The translations under genes were made by a program, and so were the position numbers. The notes under the pieces are model-generated. The model was not told the DNA's origin. It did no database searches and saw only the letters and a list, made by a program, of their open reading frames with translations. From assembly GCA_000310025.1 (NCBI GenBank), contig FN648677.1:4457-41239 (forward strand): DNA of 36,783 nt, written 5' to 3'. Each line of letters opens with the position of its first letter. The first letter of the stretch is position 1. Source of the stretch: Ectocarpus siliculosus. Taxonomy: Eukaryota > Sar > Phaeophyceae > Ectocarpales > Ectocarpaceae. Of this stretch, positions 9,548-19,695 are shown piece by piece.

Positions 9548-9982
9548 TTATTTTCCGCCCAAGTTTGCTTGTCGTTTCAGTATTGCCGCGCGCTGGTACA
9601 GCGGGCAGATACTCTTGTTCGGGAGGTGTTGGCCACGCTTAGATGCCAGCGGCTCCCCTCGAGGCTCACGCCCGCCTGCGGCGTCCGGGTTGTTGCCAGA
9701 TAGTGAAGCAAAAAAGTCAATTACGGGAAACGGCTCCGCGGGTAGTTGCTTGGGAACTCTGGCTAGCATTTTCGTGATATGTTACAAGCAACGGCCCGAT
9801 ACACCGATCGGGGGCCCTCGCTCGGTCAGTGGTAAGTTGTTGCCGTCCGGGCGTGCTTCGAAGCCACCGATGAACCTAAGCATCCGAAACGCACGAAGAC
9901 CCAACACACAACCAACAACCAAGAGCACCCAGGAAATGCACGGCTGGCCGTTGCCCCATCTGGATCTGTGCTTTGATGTCAT
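9548..9982 (-). pseudogene. Hypothetical small membrane protein with an internal stop
   Basis: Two minus-strand frames (9982 to 9782 and 9769 to 9548) are in the same phase and separated by one TAA. Together they span about 145 codons. The first begins with a basic stretch (MTSKHRSRWGNG), then a hydrophobic segment (ISWVLLVVGCVLGL) and then arginines, which suits a single-pass or signal-anchor protein. The second has no recognised domain. An AATAAA overlaps the final stop. A longer plus-strand frame (9615-10172, 185 codons) covers the same DNA and cannot be excluded. I do not recognise either product. Confidence 0.25.
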
Positions 9983-11005
9983 GCCGCCTACGGCTCGCTA
10001 CATGTTATTTTGTGTGGGTCTACATCGTACGCAGTGGAACGCTAGCGCGTGTTTGGGTGGTGTGAGCTTCTTCTATTGTTGCAATAGTCACCGCGACCTT
10101 TGCGTGCCCAACGCGACCGAACCCCGTCTTGATTCAGACCGGTTCCGTCGTTGGCGATGTGATTCTCAGTAGTCATCACTGTGTGGTGTGGGGATGGTTT
10201 GGAGTATTTATCAGAGATGAACTCTGTATTTTCTCCGGCGGCCCTAGTTGCTTTTATTTTATCTTTTTTTTGTCTGATTTGGGAAGTCGCATCTTCGATA
10301 TTTATTTGAGGTTGAGTATTGGATTGAACATAACGTATCTGTCTTGGGGATGAAGGCTTGTGGGTGTTGACGACCCGTATCGGCTCTCGAAGAGGTGTTG
10401 TTGGTTGTCGTAAAAAAAGGGTAGTCCTAATTTACTCTTGACTTGGTGCGTGCTCTCTCCGCAGTGTGTCGCGCAAGCAAGTAGAACGTGCGTATGCAGC
10501 AATGACCGTTGATGTACATAAACAGAGCACCCGATTGTGCATTCTTATTAGACACAAGTCAAAGGCGAACTCAAGTGCTCTGTGTAAGCCTGTACGTGTC
10601 CTGTGCCGCTGCAGCGCGGCGTGCCAACTCACTTGTTGTGCCGCTGGACCCTTTAGTACGAGAGGTCTGGCTCTGAGTATGCAGGAAGGTCGGAAGGAGA
10701 AGAAGATGGTTTGGTGGAAATGTAACTACTTGATCAGTGGAGACCACAAAGAATGTAGAGAGACAGAGGGGTAGTGAACCCCGGAGAAGAAGAGAGGTCG
10801 AGAAACCTCAAAGGAGCAAAGGGAGAGGATGGGGCGAGTACGCGGTCATCCTCGAAATCAGGGAAGCACACCTATCCGACAACGTCGACCAATCACACGT
10901 GTTCAGAGTGCGGTACTGGTAAGCTACGATACGTTTCTGGAAGGCTGACTTCAACACCATGCTCTCGAATTTGTGCCACGTATGCACATCAGTATTGTAC
11001 TTGCA
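9983..11005. other. No assigned gene
   Basis: Only short frames of 60 to 102 codons are present, on both strands, and none has a recognisable domain. One plus-strand frame at about 10774-11016 has a CSECGTGK word, but no partner cysteine pattern convinces me. Confidence 0.35.
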
Positions 11006-11007
11006 CG

Positions 11008-11245
11008 CACAAGTGATTACTTGCACTGACGTACGACAAACCGCGGAATACAGCTTCAACAATTGAACTACTTCCAAATTCGACTGCTGAGCGCATACGA
11101 ACGAATATTCGTTCAGTCAAGCACGCAAGTCTGGGTTACTTGCTGCGGTACGTATCCTTTCATACACGCAAGTCAGAGGCACTTGCCACAACTACCCGAT
11201 GCATACATATTTCCGAGCACGCATATCTGAGCTACTTGCACTATG
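11008..11245. repeat. Cluster of imperfect GCAAGT/ACTTGC inverted repeats
   Basis: The pattern CACGCAAGT, about 6-8 bp, and then (T)ACTTGC occurs near 11008, 11121, 11164 and 11217 with small changes. It can form short hairpins. A perfect 16-bp palindrome, GAACGAATATTCGTTC, lies at 11099-11114 between the first two. Confidence 0.55.
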
Positions 11246-11734
11246 ACATATTTCTGGAAATCTAGGCTATGCAGAATATTTCTGGATATGAAACACGGAA
11301 CATCAACCATGTCTCCATATTCCGAGTATGACAGACCATACGGAATTTTACCTACTACATGACCAAGCGACATTGACAATATTTGAACTAGTCAAACTGA
11401 CTACCTGTTGCTGAAGCTACGGTAGTGCCAAATATTCCAACAATCTGCATCCACGACTTCCCAGGGTGGGCTATAAGCATTGTACGAGCATTTCATGAAC
11501 GTTGTATGGGCGTTAATTGGATATTTTTAATTTTCTTTGGATATGGATATTTGTCGTCGTTGAGGGGTGTTCAAGTAGCTTAAATGAAGATCAAAATCCC
11601 AGCCCCGCTCCCTCACTCTCCGAGTGGGCGCTGAGCGGACCTGGTATAAGAAGGCTAAAACAAGAAATCCAAAAACAACTGTGCGTACCCGAAGCCAGGA
11701 GCAACGAACTTGCTCCCTTCCCTAGGGTACTTAC
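11246..11734. other. No assigned gene; flank of the foldback element
   Basis: No coding region is supported. The last bases (about 11726-11745, GTACTTACATATATTATTG) match the outer flank of the palindrome repeat seen at the window start. The DNA immediately left of the foldback element therefore belonged to that repeat before the insertion. Confidence 0.45.
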
Positions 11735-11745
11735 ATATATTATTG

Positions 11746-11989
11746 AGCAGTGGGCAAAATCGGGTACACCCGGTCCAATCACGGCCATAATCGGGTACCC
11801 CTACAAGACGCTGATGGGGGCGACCGAATGACACAATCTGATTGGCCGAAGCCCGCTCCTACCCGACCTTGGCCGTCTTTCGGCCGGGTGCACCCGATCT
11901 TGGCTACTCACCCCCCGGAGGGATACCCGGTTTTTCTTTCCCCTACCCGAAAATGGCTGGATTGTTCGGCCAAAACCTATGCACACAAG
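11746..11989 (+). repeat. Left terminal inverted repeat of the foldback element
   Basis: This 244-bp arm pairs with 12255-12499. It contains nested words such as CGGGTACACCCGG and CGGGTGCACCCG, so each arm also carries short palindromes. Confidence 0.9.
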
Positions 11990-12254
11990 GACACGTCAGC
12001 AATGCCCTGCCCTCGAATTCTGCCAGGCGACCCGCGGGGGGAGGCGACCCACCTCAGGCGGTGGAACTCTCGTTTGGGGGAAACGGCGGTCGGTCGGTAC
12101 AAATGATCGCGAGGAGGAGCTGGATGAATACATCACACACGAGATGCGATACACACGAAGTACTAGAAAGAAATAGACATATTCTTCTGCTTCCCGCCGC
12201 TTTCTCATTGGGGACAAACGAGCACCCACAAGTGCGGTGTGCGACGAACCCGTG

Positions 12255-12499
12255 CTTGTGTGCATGGGTTTTGGTCGAACAGCCCAGCCATTTTCGGGTA
12301 GGGGAAAGAAAAATTGGGTATCCCTCCAGGGGGTGAGTAGCCAAGGTCGGGTGCACCCGGCGGAAAGACGGCAAAAGGTCGGGTAGGAGCGGGCTTCGGC
12401 CAATCAGATGGTTTCATTCGGTCGCTCCCATCAGCGTCTTGTAGGGGTACCCGATTATGGCCGTGATTGGACCGGGTGTACCCGATTTTGCCCACTGCT
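12255..12499 (-). repeat. Right terminal inverted repeat of the foldback element
   Basis: This 245-bp arm is the reverse complement of 11746-11989 with scattered substitutions and one or two indels. It ends GCCCACTGCT next to the right target duplication. Confidence 0.9.
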
Positions 12500-12514
12500 A
12501 TACATTATTGCAAG

Positions 12515-12971
12515 CCCACGTGGGACGTCCCATTGGACAGCCCTGGGATGTCCCACGTGTCCCATGGGACAGCTAGGGCCGTCCCATGGCGTCCCATGGG
12601 ACAGGTGCGACGTCCCGTGGGACGCGTGGGCCTTCCCTTGAGACACGTGGAACTGCCCGCGGAACACGTGGGACGTTCCACCTGTCCCATGGGACGGCCC
12701 ACGTATACCATGGGACGTCCCACGTATGGGCTGTCCTATTGGATACGCGAAGTCCAATAGAAAACAACAAAGACACACCAAAACTCCCCCTCTTTGTGTC
12801 TACAGAAGTGGGACGGACCACGGAACACGTGCACGATCGCAGCCCGTCCCCCCCGCTAACTTTTGATGTCCCACAGCCACACGTTGCTTCCCGATCGGAC
12901 GCGTGGGGAGTCCAATGTCCGCCCCATGGGGCTGGAACATTCAATGGCTGTCCCATGGGACACGTGGGAGG
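12515..12971. repeat. Palindrome island, 21-bp period
   Basis: About ten units run from 12515 to 12744. Each is a 12-bp palindrome close to GTCCCATGGGAC followed by a 9-bp piece close to ACGTGGGAC or GTCCCACGT, for a 21-bp period. A central segment (about 12745-12890) without the pattern follows, then a shorter arm (12892-12971) ending TCCCATGGGACACGTGGGAG, which is roughly the inverse of the left start. The whole thus has inverted ends around a unique core. Open frames through it encode only low-complexity peptides and are not genes. Confidence 0.8.
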
Positions 12972-13870
12972 TGGTCATGATCTGCGATTCCCCACCGAAC
13001 CACACCCTAGACTATACGTGCATCTATTGGTCGGCGGCATCATGTGACAGGTGCACGACGCGCGCCCGGTTGTTCGCATCGAATTGAAGTATGCTTCGAG
13101 GTCGCAGGAGGTTCCCCATCCGGTCATGGTCGTCGCGGTATAGTCAAACGTTCTTGGTCGATGTCTGGTGAATACTGCTGTACCCCAACAGGAAATAGAG
13201 CCACCATGTATGTATTTTCCCATACTACAAGTAAGGAATGTGTCACGACCCGACGACCATACTTTGAGTACCTATAAAACATGATTTTTAGCTGTCTGTG
13301 TGGATGTCGGTACCGTTATTATGATGGTAGAGATGGTAATCATTCATGCATGTTCCAACCCTAAGCTCGCCGGAAAGTATATGAACTCTTACCAGCGGAT
13401 ATCAGCAAAGAAAGGCAAACTGCCGTGATTACCCAATAGCTGTTATACCACTGTCTCAAACGGCTCACATTCAACTAGTTGCTGCAACTGTATTCCAAAC
13501 GGAGAAGAAAATGTAGCCCAGCAAAGTTCCAAAAATTCCTCGAGAGCTTATGAATTATACACCCCGCAAGCGCCAGAACAAAATGCAGGCTACTCTCTAC
13601 CCGTAGTGCAGCTCAGCTCAAAGTTCCAAAATGTACTGGAACGTGTGAGAACATCCGTCCAGTCGCAACATTCACATGTACTGCTGCTTTAGTCGGAATG
13701 TCTTTCTTTGCCCGCTTTGCGCCCTTGGTACGTCGTGCACAGTCGGCACACGCACCACCTTTATTCCTTTCAGCCCATCCCTGAAGGCGAGGGCGCTTGG
13801 TGCCCGATGCTGGAGACCTTGTAACCATAACATCGTGACATGATGTCCGACTGATTTCGGCGATTGCTTT
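12972..13870. other. No assigned gene
   Basis: No gene is supported. A minus-strand frame at 13613-13828 (71 codons) has a CADC word followed by a basic run and might be a scrap of a zinc-binding transposase tail, but neighbouring frames are equally open and the assignment fails. Confidence 0.3.
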
Positions 13871-14127
13871 TCACGGTGCACCGTGATCAAGGCCTCCGTT
13901 TTGCTCGGTTCAAGATACGGAGGAAATCAGACCGCTCCGTGAAAAATCGAAAAAACCGTGCTACGAATTCACCTCCCCGTTCCGCTCCGTGACATCAACC
14001 GCTCCGTGAGACTCTTTCTCTCGAAAAACGGCTCCACCACGTATCTAATATCTATGCAAAAACCGCTCGGCTCCGTGAAAGTTCTGAACAGAGTTTATCC
14101 GCGCCGCAGAGCGGGTACACTCCGTGA
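13871..14127 (+). repeat. Cluster of CCGCTCCGTGA motifs
   Basis: The 11-mer CCGCTCCGTGA is exact at 13932, 13982 and 13999. Near copies are CGGCTCCGTGA at 14068 and ACACTCCGTGA at 14117, all in one orientation. A perfect 16-bp palindrome, TCACGGTGCACCGTGA, lies at 13871-13886 and contains the CCGTGA core in both orientations. Such clustering suits a protein-binding array or a transposon end, but the element is not identified. Confidence 0.7.
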
Positions 14128-14836
14128 ACCATCCTGTCCTCGTGAGAAGGGTTTTTGGCTAGGGATTAAATTTTTAGAAATATGATTCCTGTAAACAAGT
14201 TCCTCCAGTCAAACACAACATTGTCGAACGCCTTTGACGGCGTCGGAAACAACCATCTCAATTTGGTTGGAAGATGGATCCCAGTTGTCGTAAACGGTGT
14301 ATGCGTCGCTTGTTGTCCGCCATTCAATGCCGTACACCTTTCCCCCGTCACGTCAGGTGCGAACACAAACACATGCGCGGGATAAGCATCGGGAGGTGAT
14401 GAGGGTACCGAGGAGAGGATAGGCCTATCTGCGTCGTGTCAATGAGTTAAGGCCGAACACGATAATTGTCTCTGGACACATGACAAGCCACGAGGAAGGT
14501 CTTTTTTCACATCGCACGTACGGCTGACGGTGGACACACCAAAAGGGAGAGACGCCCGGGCAGTGGTCGTATTCTACGACGCACGATCTGCAACCCAAAG
14601 ACATACACTTGTCAGGTGCAAGAAAAACCACAAAACAGTACCTGAAGGGCATTCTCGACTTTTCAACCCAAAGAAATATTTCTTTTATGGAGTTAGCGAA
14701 CAAATGAGGGTCATTTCTGATAGTGTATACAACACACCGCTATTAATCTTCGAGTTGGACGGGTCGACCAGGAATAACAACCGGAAGCGCAATCCTCACC
14801 TCGACCTCGGGCCTTTGGAGGCAAATCATCGAGGCA
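14128..14836. other. No assigned gene; flank of the Mutator-like remnant
   Basis: A plus-strand frame at 14530-14943 (137 codons) is open but I recognise no domain in it; it may be the poorly conserved N-terminus of the transposase remnant that follows. Confidence 0.3.
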
Positions 14837-15840
14837 TTGGCGAAGCGGTTGAGCCTCGTATCCCCAATTTGTGGTTCACACCCCCACGGCAGAAAGAATG
14901 TCTTGGCCCTCGAGTGTGCCAACAAGAGATTCGTAAAAGTTGAATGGGCAAAGGATATGGCGTCCGCGCACAGCATTGCCCGCAGATCTTCCCAGAGTGG
15001 CCGTTTCTATTGTCAGCATGGAGAAGGTCGCAAAATAAACGACTGGTCAGGGCCCACATTTGACGCAGCTACCGGGATTGGAACACTTTGTCTGCACCAT
15101 GATACGCGGCCGATCGGTACAAACCGGAAGACAAGACCGTCACACGTTTTGGTGTGAATGTCGTTCGGTCTTGGAAAAATGGCCATCAACGTGTACGTTT
15201 TTCATGCATGTCCATGTTGGATGTTACAAAAACGACCGTGCTTCGGCGCTGAGGAAGCAGTGTATATCTTCCTGAACTTGGGCAAGATTGAATTTGAGAC
15301 GCTCACGCGCATTCGCCCAATTAAACAAACTGGTCACTCTGTCTGGGGACAAGGACTTCCCGTACTTGCACAACGTGGTCGCTCACATCCACCCACCTTG
15401 TGCGTTTCCACGATCATCCCGTTCGTCCCAAGCATTCCCTGGCTGTTGAGCTCTTCCATTACTCTGAAGGTAGGATTGAGAAAACCCTCATCTTGCCCAT
15501 TTGTAACAAATATCAAACTGTCCCACTGCTTGCTGGCTATAACGTACAAATTATGATATTGAGCGTTGGTACTGCTAGAGTCGAGTGCTCATCGAGATGG
15601 AACACACGCCTTGTACTTCGCTGTGCAGCCCATACCGCGTTGAACTGAACCACTCAGCTGCCCTTACGTCGTTTGTTTCGGCCGAAAATGCGACCGAACT
15701 GACGCGCCTCGGAGCTGTTTTCCACGACACCCTCGTGAACGGGAAAGAACCGTGGCAAACTTCGAGATCTGTCCAACTTCGGTGTCGTCGTGTGTATTCT
15801 GCAAAATACACACGCCTCAGGAACAAACGAACATGATTGA
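14837..15840 (+). pseudogene. Decayed Mutator-like (MULE) transposase
   Basis: Mutator-like transposases are DDE enzymes, often with an N-terminal FAR1-type zinc domain. Fragments in several plus-strand frames fall in the expected order. FVKVEWAKDMASAHSIA then SGRFYC resembles the zinc domain (about 14930-15015). EEAVYIFLNLGKIEFETL resembles the helical linker (about 15250-15300). NKYQTVPLLAGYN then SVGTARVE resembles the start of the catalytic core, around the usual D-TYKTN-PLL region (about 15505-15590). TSFVSAENATELTRLGAVF resembles the second-aspartate block (about 15670-15725). The catalytic aspartates themselves are not clearly present, and frameshifts and stops separate the pieces. This is family-level inference from pattern, not a firm call. 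The non-autonomous foldback element at 11746 is of the same superfamily, but no link is shown. Confidence 0.4.
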
Positions 15841-17259
15841 CGTGTTGTTGATCTCTCCGTAAGAAGGGCATTAGACGTTGGTCTAGATAGTGGTGTAGAG
15901 AAAATACAGTACAAAGAGGATGGAGGATACGATCTTGCTGTACCGCTAGTAGTGCAACGAAACCAAAGATTTCTGATGCGTTTTGCAGTACTGCGTCACG
16001 CCAATCTCTAAGTGTCCGGGAATGCACGGACTCAGTTAAGTGGACCAGATCTCAGGGGTAGTCTCCCCTCTGAGACGCGCCGGTTGCCAGAAACAACGAA
16101 AGATACAGGGTGGGAATGTCCCTGTTCTGGAATAGCTAGATAAGTGGATTCTTCCAAGCCGCCAATCGATCTTGCATGGGAAATACGTCTGATGGACATC
16201 GCGGAGTTTGATATCAACAACCGCAAACTTCATGAGTACGGTACCTGCCCGTAATTGTGATGGCGCGTGTTCGGCCTGAAAATATCCCCGGACCGAATGT
16301 GCAAGACTAGATATCCAGCCCCTTTTCTTTCGAGCGGCGAGATTGACCCGGTCATTGGTGAACCGGGTTCCTCTTCATCTGCAGCGAGTCGGTGTCGTGG
16401 TGTTGAACAAGAATCTTCTCCACCAAACGATTCCTGGAAGAACACGGCTTCGCACCCTCTCATCTTCACATTCCTCATGCATGTCTGAAGGTCTGGATGA
16501 AGATCTGCACAACCAAACGATAATGTCGCGCACGAGGATTAACAGAAATTACGGTTCGTTGCATATTTTCCCAGATTCTTACTTCGGCCTGTATGCTACG
16601 CAATGACCGAAACCGGCAACCCAACCCTGACAATCATCTCGAACGCGAACCATCAATATTCTGTTTCTTCATGATGGGGAAAACATTACATGTCGGGAGA
16701 TTTTCATCGACCATTACACAAACGTGCAGTACTAGAATACACGATCGTGGTACTCCCGAATCCGTGGAGTATTTTATATGTTTCCTGCACGTGATTGGCT
16801 ACAGGCTATTTCACGAAAATGAACCAAAATGTTTAACTACAGTTACCAGACGAAATAAGTACACACTGTTGACACATGTGGTATGATAGTGACCCCCACG
16901 AGCAAGGGAAAAAATCATCGTGGCCGGAATTTCAATCAGAGCCGTGGCCAAAATGCAATGGGTATAAATGTGTGTGAAGGTTCAAAGTCTTACTCCAAAA
17001 AACGGCGTGAGGTTTCGTGTTGAACCTTGTTGTGCCCATTTCCTTCAACCAGCTTGTACCAAGCGGAACATGACAACTAACACAATATACGAACACCCGT
17101 TTTCGTAAACATTTGTCACGCACACTTTTTCACAGCAAGGCCTTTGCCCGATAACGAAACAACAACCAAAGGGTTTTTACCGTTTATTCGGTTCGCGCGC
17201 GCTCCCTCGATGACTCTCTGTCGCGGACAGACCTCAGACCGGCTCTGAAGACCTTCGAA
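15841..17259. other. No assigned gene
   Basis: Only short, mutually overlapping frames are present. The minus-strand frame at 15575-16027 (150 codons) overlaps the MULE-like remnant and has no domain. No repeats stand out. Confidence 0.35.
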
Positions 17260-17760
17260 ACCAGTTGTCACGTGTTGCTGTCCAGCACCGTGAGTATTGT
17301 TTTCGAAAGCGAAACTGAACAGGTTCGTGGACGACTTAAATTTTTCCCCGCTCTCCGTTGGCAAGCGCACGTCTATGTCGGGCAGCTCAAGCTGAAACGA
17401 GTACCGCCGAACAAGCAGCGGGCATGGAAAAACAAAATGGGGCTTCTTCGAAATTCGTTGTGGTGCGTGAAATGTAAAGTATACTACTGCGTTATAGGGG
17501 AACTTTCTGCTTTGTGTAGAGCCTACGTCCGAGAGTACGCACAGCATTCGTGTTGTATTCTGCCTCCATACCGAGGATCGTTAAATGTAAGCACTGGGTT
17601 GGACTACGCTTCCTACGCCGGGAGAAGTCCTCGCATGGTATATCGCTCCGCGCTGAGAAAGCACACCTGGTGTTCCTCAGCGCGGAACTGTAAAGGTATT
17701 TTACATGGTGCACCAACCTTCCGCCTGGTGGGTGGGGTGCGGTGGTTGTTTGATGTTTAG
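17260..17760 (+). pseudogene. Open frame with a possible zinc-ribbon tail
   Basis: The plus-strand frame 17272-17760 (162 codons) includes LKFFPALRWQAHVYVGQLK and then NSLWCVKCKVYYC. The C-x2-C-x4-C cluster after a basic stretch resembles the C-terminal cysteine-rich tail of piggyBac-type transposases, but the upstream catalytic core is not visible. The first half is also open on the minus strand (17116-17547, 143 codons). I regard it as a possible transposase scrap and nothing more. Confidence 0.22.
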
Positions 17761-19365
17761 ATCACCCTGTACACGCGATAACAATGGGTACACAGCGATA
17801 GGTGCGTGTCGCTCACGTCCGTATCAAGACCAGAAGTAGTGCACGCGCGCATTCTTGTGTGTTTGATATATTGCTGGACAAGCAGAGTGCATTTGATAGC
17901 GCATATCTATTCGGTTATCAGTTTTAGCTTTATCTTTCTAGAAGAAGTTTTCTTCTGGTGAACATCGATTTCGGACGTACGTATGTTCGGCAGGTGTCAT
18001 TCTGAGCATCGCAACTTGCTGAGTCGTATTACGAAGGTAAGTGCGTCGCTAGAATTACTTTTTGCTGTCGACTTAGTGCAAAACATATGATTGGTCGACC
18101 TTACATGGAGTACGTTGAATACACGCAACAGAACACGTCAGGCGGATCTTTGCCCAGGCGGTAATGTTGTCTGATTGGTCGACACTTTGGGATACAAGTT
18201 TAAGTGTGTTGTCATCGGTATGCTTTGGTTTGATTGTGCAGCTCCCGTGCAGCCCCCATCCTCTCGCCTTTTCTTGCTTCCTGTCTCTCTGACATATTAA
18301 CCGGAACATTTCGTCAACTAGTTTCCCACCAGGGAACTCTTCGTCGTCGTGCAAGAGCCCGCTGGCAGACCTCTCTCGCGGAGGTTAATTGCCACGAGCA
18401 GTGTAAGCCGTGTCGCAACGCACCACGTGCGGAAACGCTGTGCTTTGATGTATGCTTATGTCCGACCGCATGATCGCATGAGGTGCGTTGCTTGCGTGCA
18501 TCGGACGTCACTGGCCTTAGAACATCTGGTATCGTACGCATGAGCTGCAGACAGATATTTGAATCGTTCTCTTTCCACACACATGACAAGCTCGTGCTAA
18601 ACGCCATCTAGGTACGCAAGTTTCGTCAGCTTGAAGCTGCACACCACACCTCCATTCCTGAAAGTGGTCTCAAGAATTTCGTGACCGAGCTGCCACTAGT
18701 GTTCGGAGCGAAAAAAGGAAGTGTCTCTTTGCGCGTAAAAAATTGTCCCCAAGGTGCATGATTTGTTTTGAATTGTGAATCCGTCCGTCAAACCGTATTG
18801 TTGCATGTATTATGTCTTCATACTGAGGGTCATTTCATGTATGAGTTGTATTGGAATAGACCTCCTGTGCCAGAATGTGGTGTCGCCCATCCTTCGTTTC
18901 ATCCGTTGGCTTTGGGTAATTTGACCACCCACTCGGCGCGAGATGATCTCACCCGAACTTCTTATATATGCCCTACCGGCCTCAATGAATCCGCATATGA
19001 GGCGATTTCTTGTCTGAACGCTGCCAGCAGGGCGTTTAGGTTGGCAGAGCGCTTCCCACAGAACCTCTCGCCACCGCACGCCAACCCCCGACCCCCAGGA
19101 TGTGATCCCACCGCCGTTCCCACAATATGTTGATCGACAGACCTTCCACACGAACGGAACACATGGTACCTTGTATGGTCGTCCGCAACAAAAGGAAGCT
19201 CTCCCCACTTACCTTCCGTCGTCACTATCAGGAACAAGTGCCCGATGGTCAGGTCTCAACCCACGTGCTGAGCCGCCGCTACGCACATCGTAACCGCACG
19301 AAAGGCACAACACTCCACGACCGCTTCGCTAGATGCCTCACCACTGGCAGTTCTGATAAGCCGCT
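17761..19365. other. No assigned gene; a few exon-like pieces
   Basis: No gene is established. A minus-strand frame at about 18270-18354 reads DDEEFPGGKLVDEMFRL, and plus-strand frames at 18768-19133 and 19127-19414 (with VVRNKRKLSPLTFRRHYQE) look protein-like. None has a recognisable domain or convincing splice partner. Confidence 0.25.
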
Positions 19366-19695
19366 CATGGGGCACCCATGGGCAACCCATGGGCACTTCA
19401 TGGACTGCCCATAAGCTGCCCATGAGTGGGCCCATTGGCAGCCCACGAAGTGCCGACCGTGGGCACTCCAACCTACTTCGGCACCTGGATATCAACCTAG
19501 AATTACGCCACCCAGCACCAACCTAGCACGTTCGTTGGGCTCAAGGTTGGGGTTGGGGGTGTTGAGCGGTATGCTCCTTCCAACGCAGGTTCATGTCTCG
19601 GAGTACCCTGGTTCCTGGTGAAGGGCACTAATTGACGGTTCATGGGCCACCCGTGGGCTGTCCACGGGCTACCCATGGCTTGTTTGTGGGCGTTC
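19366..19695. repeat. Second palindrome island, 11-bp period
   Basis: The left arm (about 19366-19460) repeats units near ACCCATGGGCA with an 11-bp period, degenerating rightward through GCCCATAAGCT, GCCCATGAGTGG and GCCCATTGGCA. A core without the pattern (about 19461-19635) follows. The right arm (about 19636-19695) again has 11-bp units such as ACCCGTGGGCT, GTCCACGGGCT and ACCCATGGCTT. The arm-core-arm build mirrors the 12.5-kb island, but the unit and period differ. Confidence 0.7.

Larger units (their letters stand above)
11735..12510. mobile_element. Mutator-type foldback MITE with 11-bp target duplication
   Basis: The element proper is 11746-12499 (754 bp). Its terminal inverted repeats are about 244 and 245 bp (11746-11989 and 12255-12499). 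They start AGCAGTGGGCAAAATCGGGT, end in the reverse complement, and are about 93% identical by eye. The flanking 11-mers ATATATTATTG (11735-11745) and ATACATTATTG (12500-12510) differ at one base. Long terminal repeats with 9-11 bp duplications are typical of Mutator-like elements. The interior (about 265 bp) has no transposase, so the element is non-autonomous. It sits inside the margin of the palindrome island that continues at 12515, and an uninterrupted, inverted counterpart of that margin at the window start supports the empty-site reading. Confidence 0.88.

Noticed and set aside
9615-10172. Plus-strand frame of 185 codons
   Set aside because: It overlaps the minus-strand membrane-like frame; neither has a known domain, and the composition suggests nothing. 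It is kept only as a remark.
10653-10665. TTAGTACGAGAGG, identical to the core of the sarcin-ricin loop of large-subunit rRNA
   Set aside because: The flanks on both sides do not match rRNA and no other rRNA segment is present. A 13-base chance match is plausible in a window this size.
12573-13047. Open frames on both strands in the palindrome island
   Set aside because: The peptides are low-complexity translations of the 21-bp repeat. Lack of stops comes from the repeat unit.
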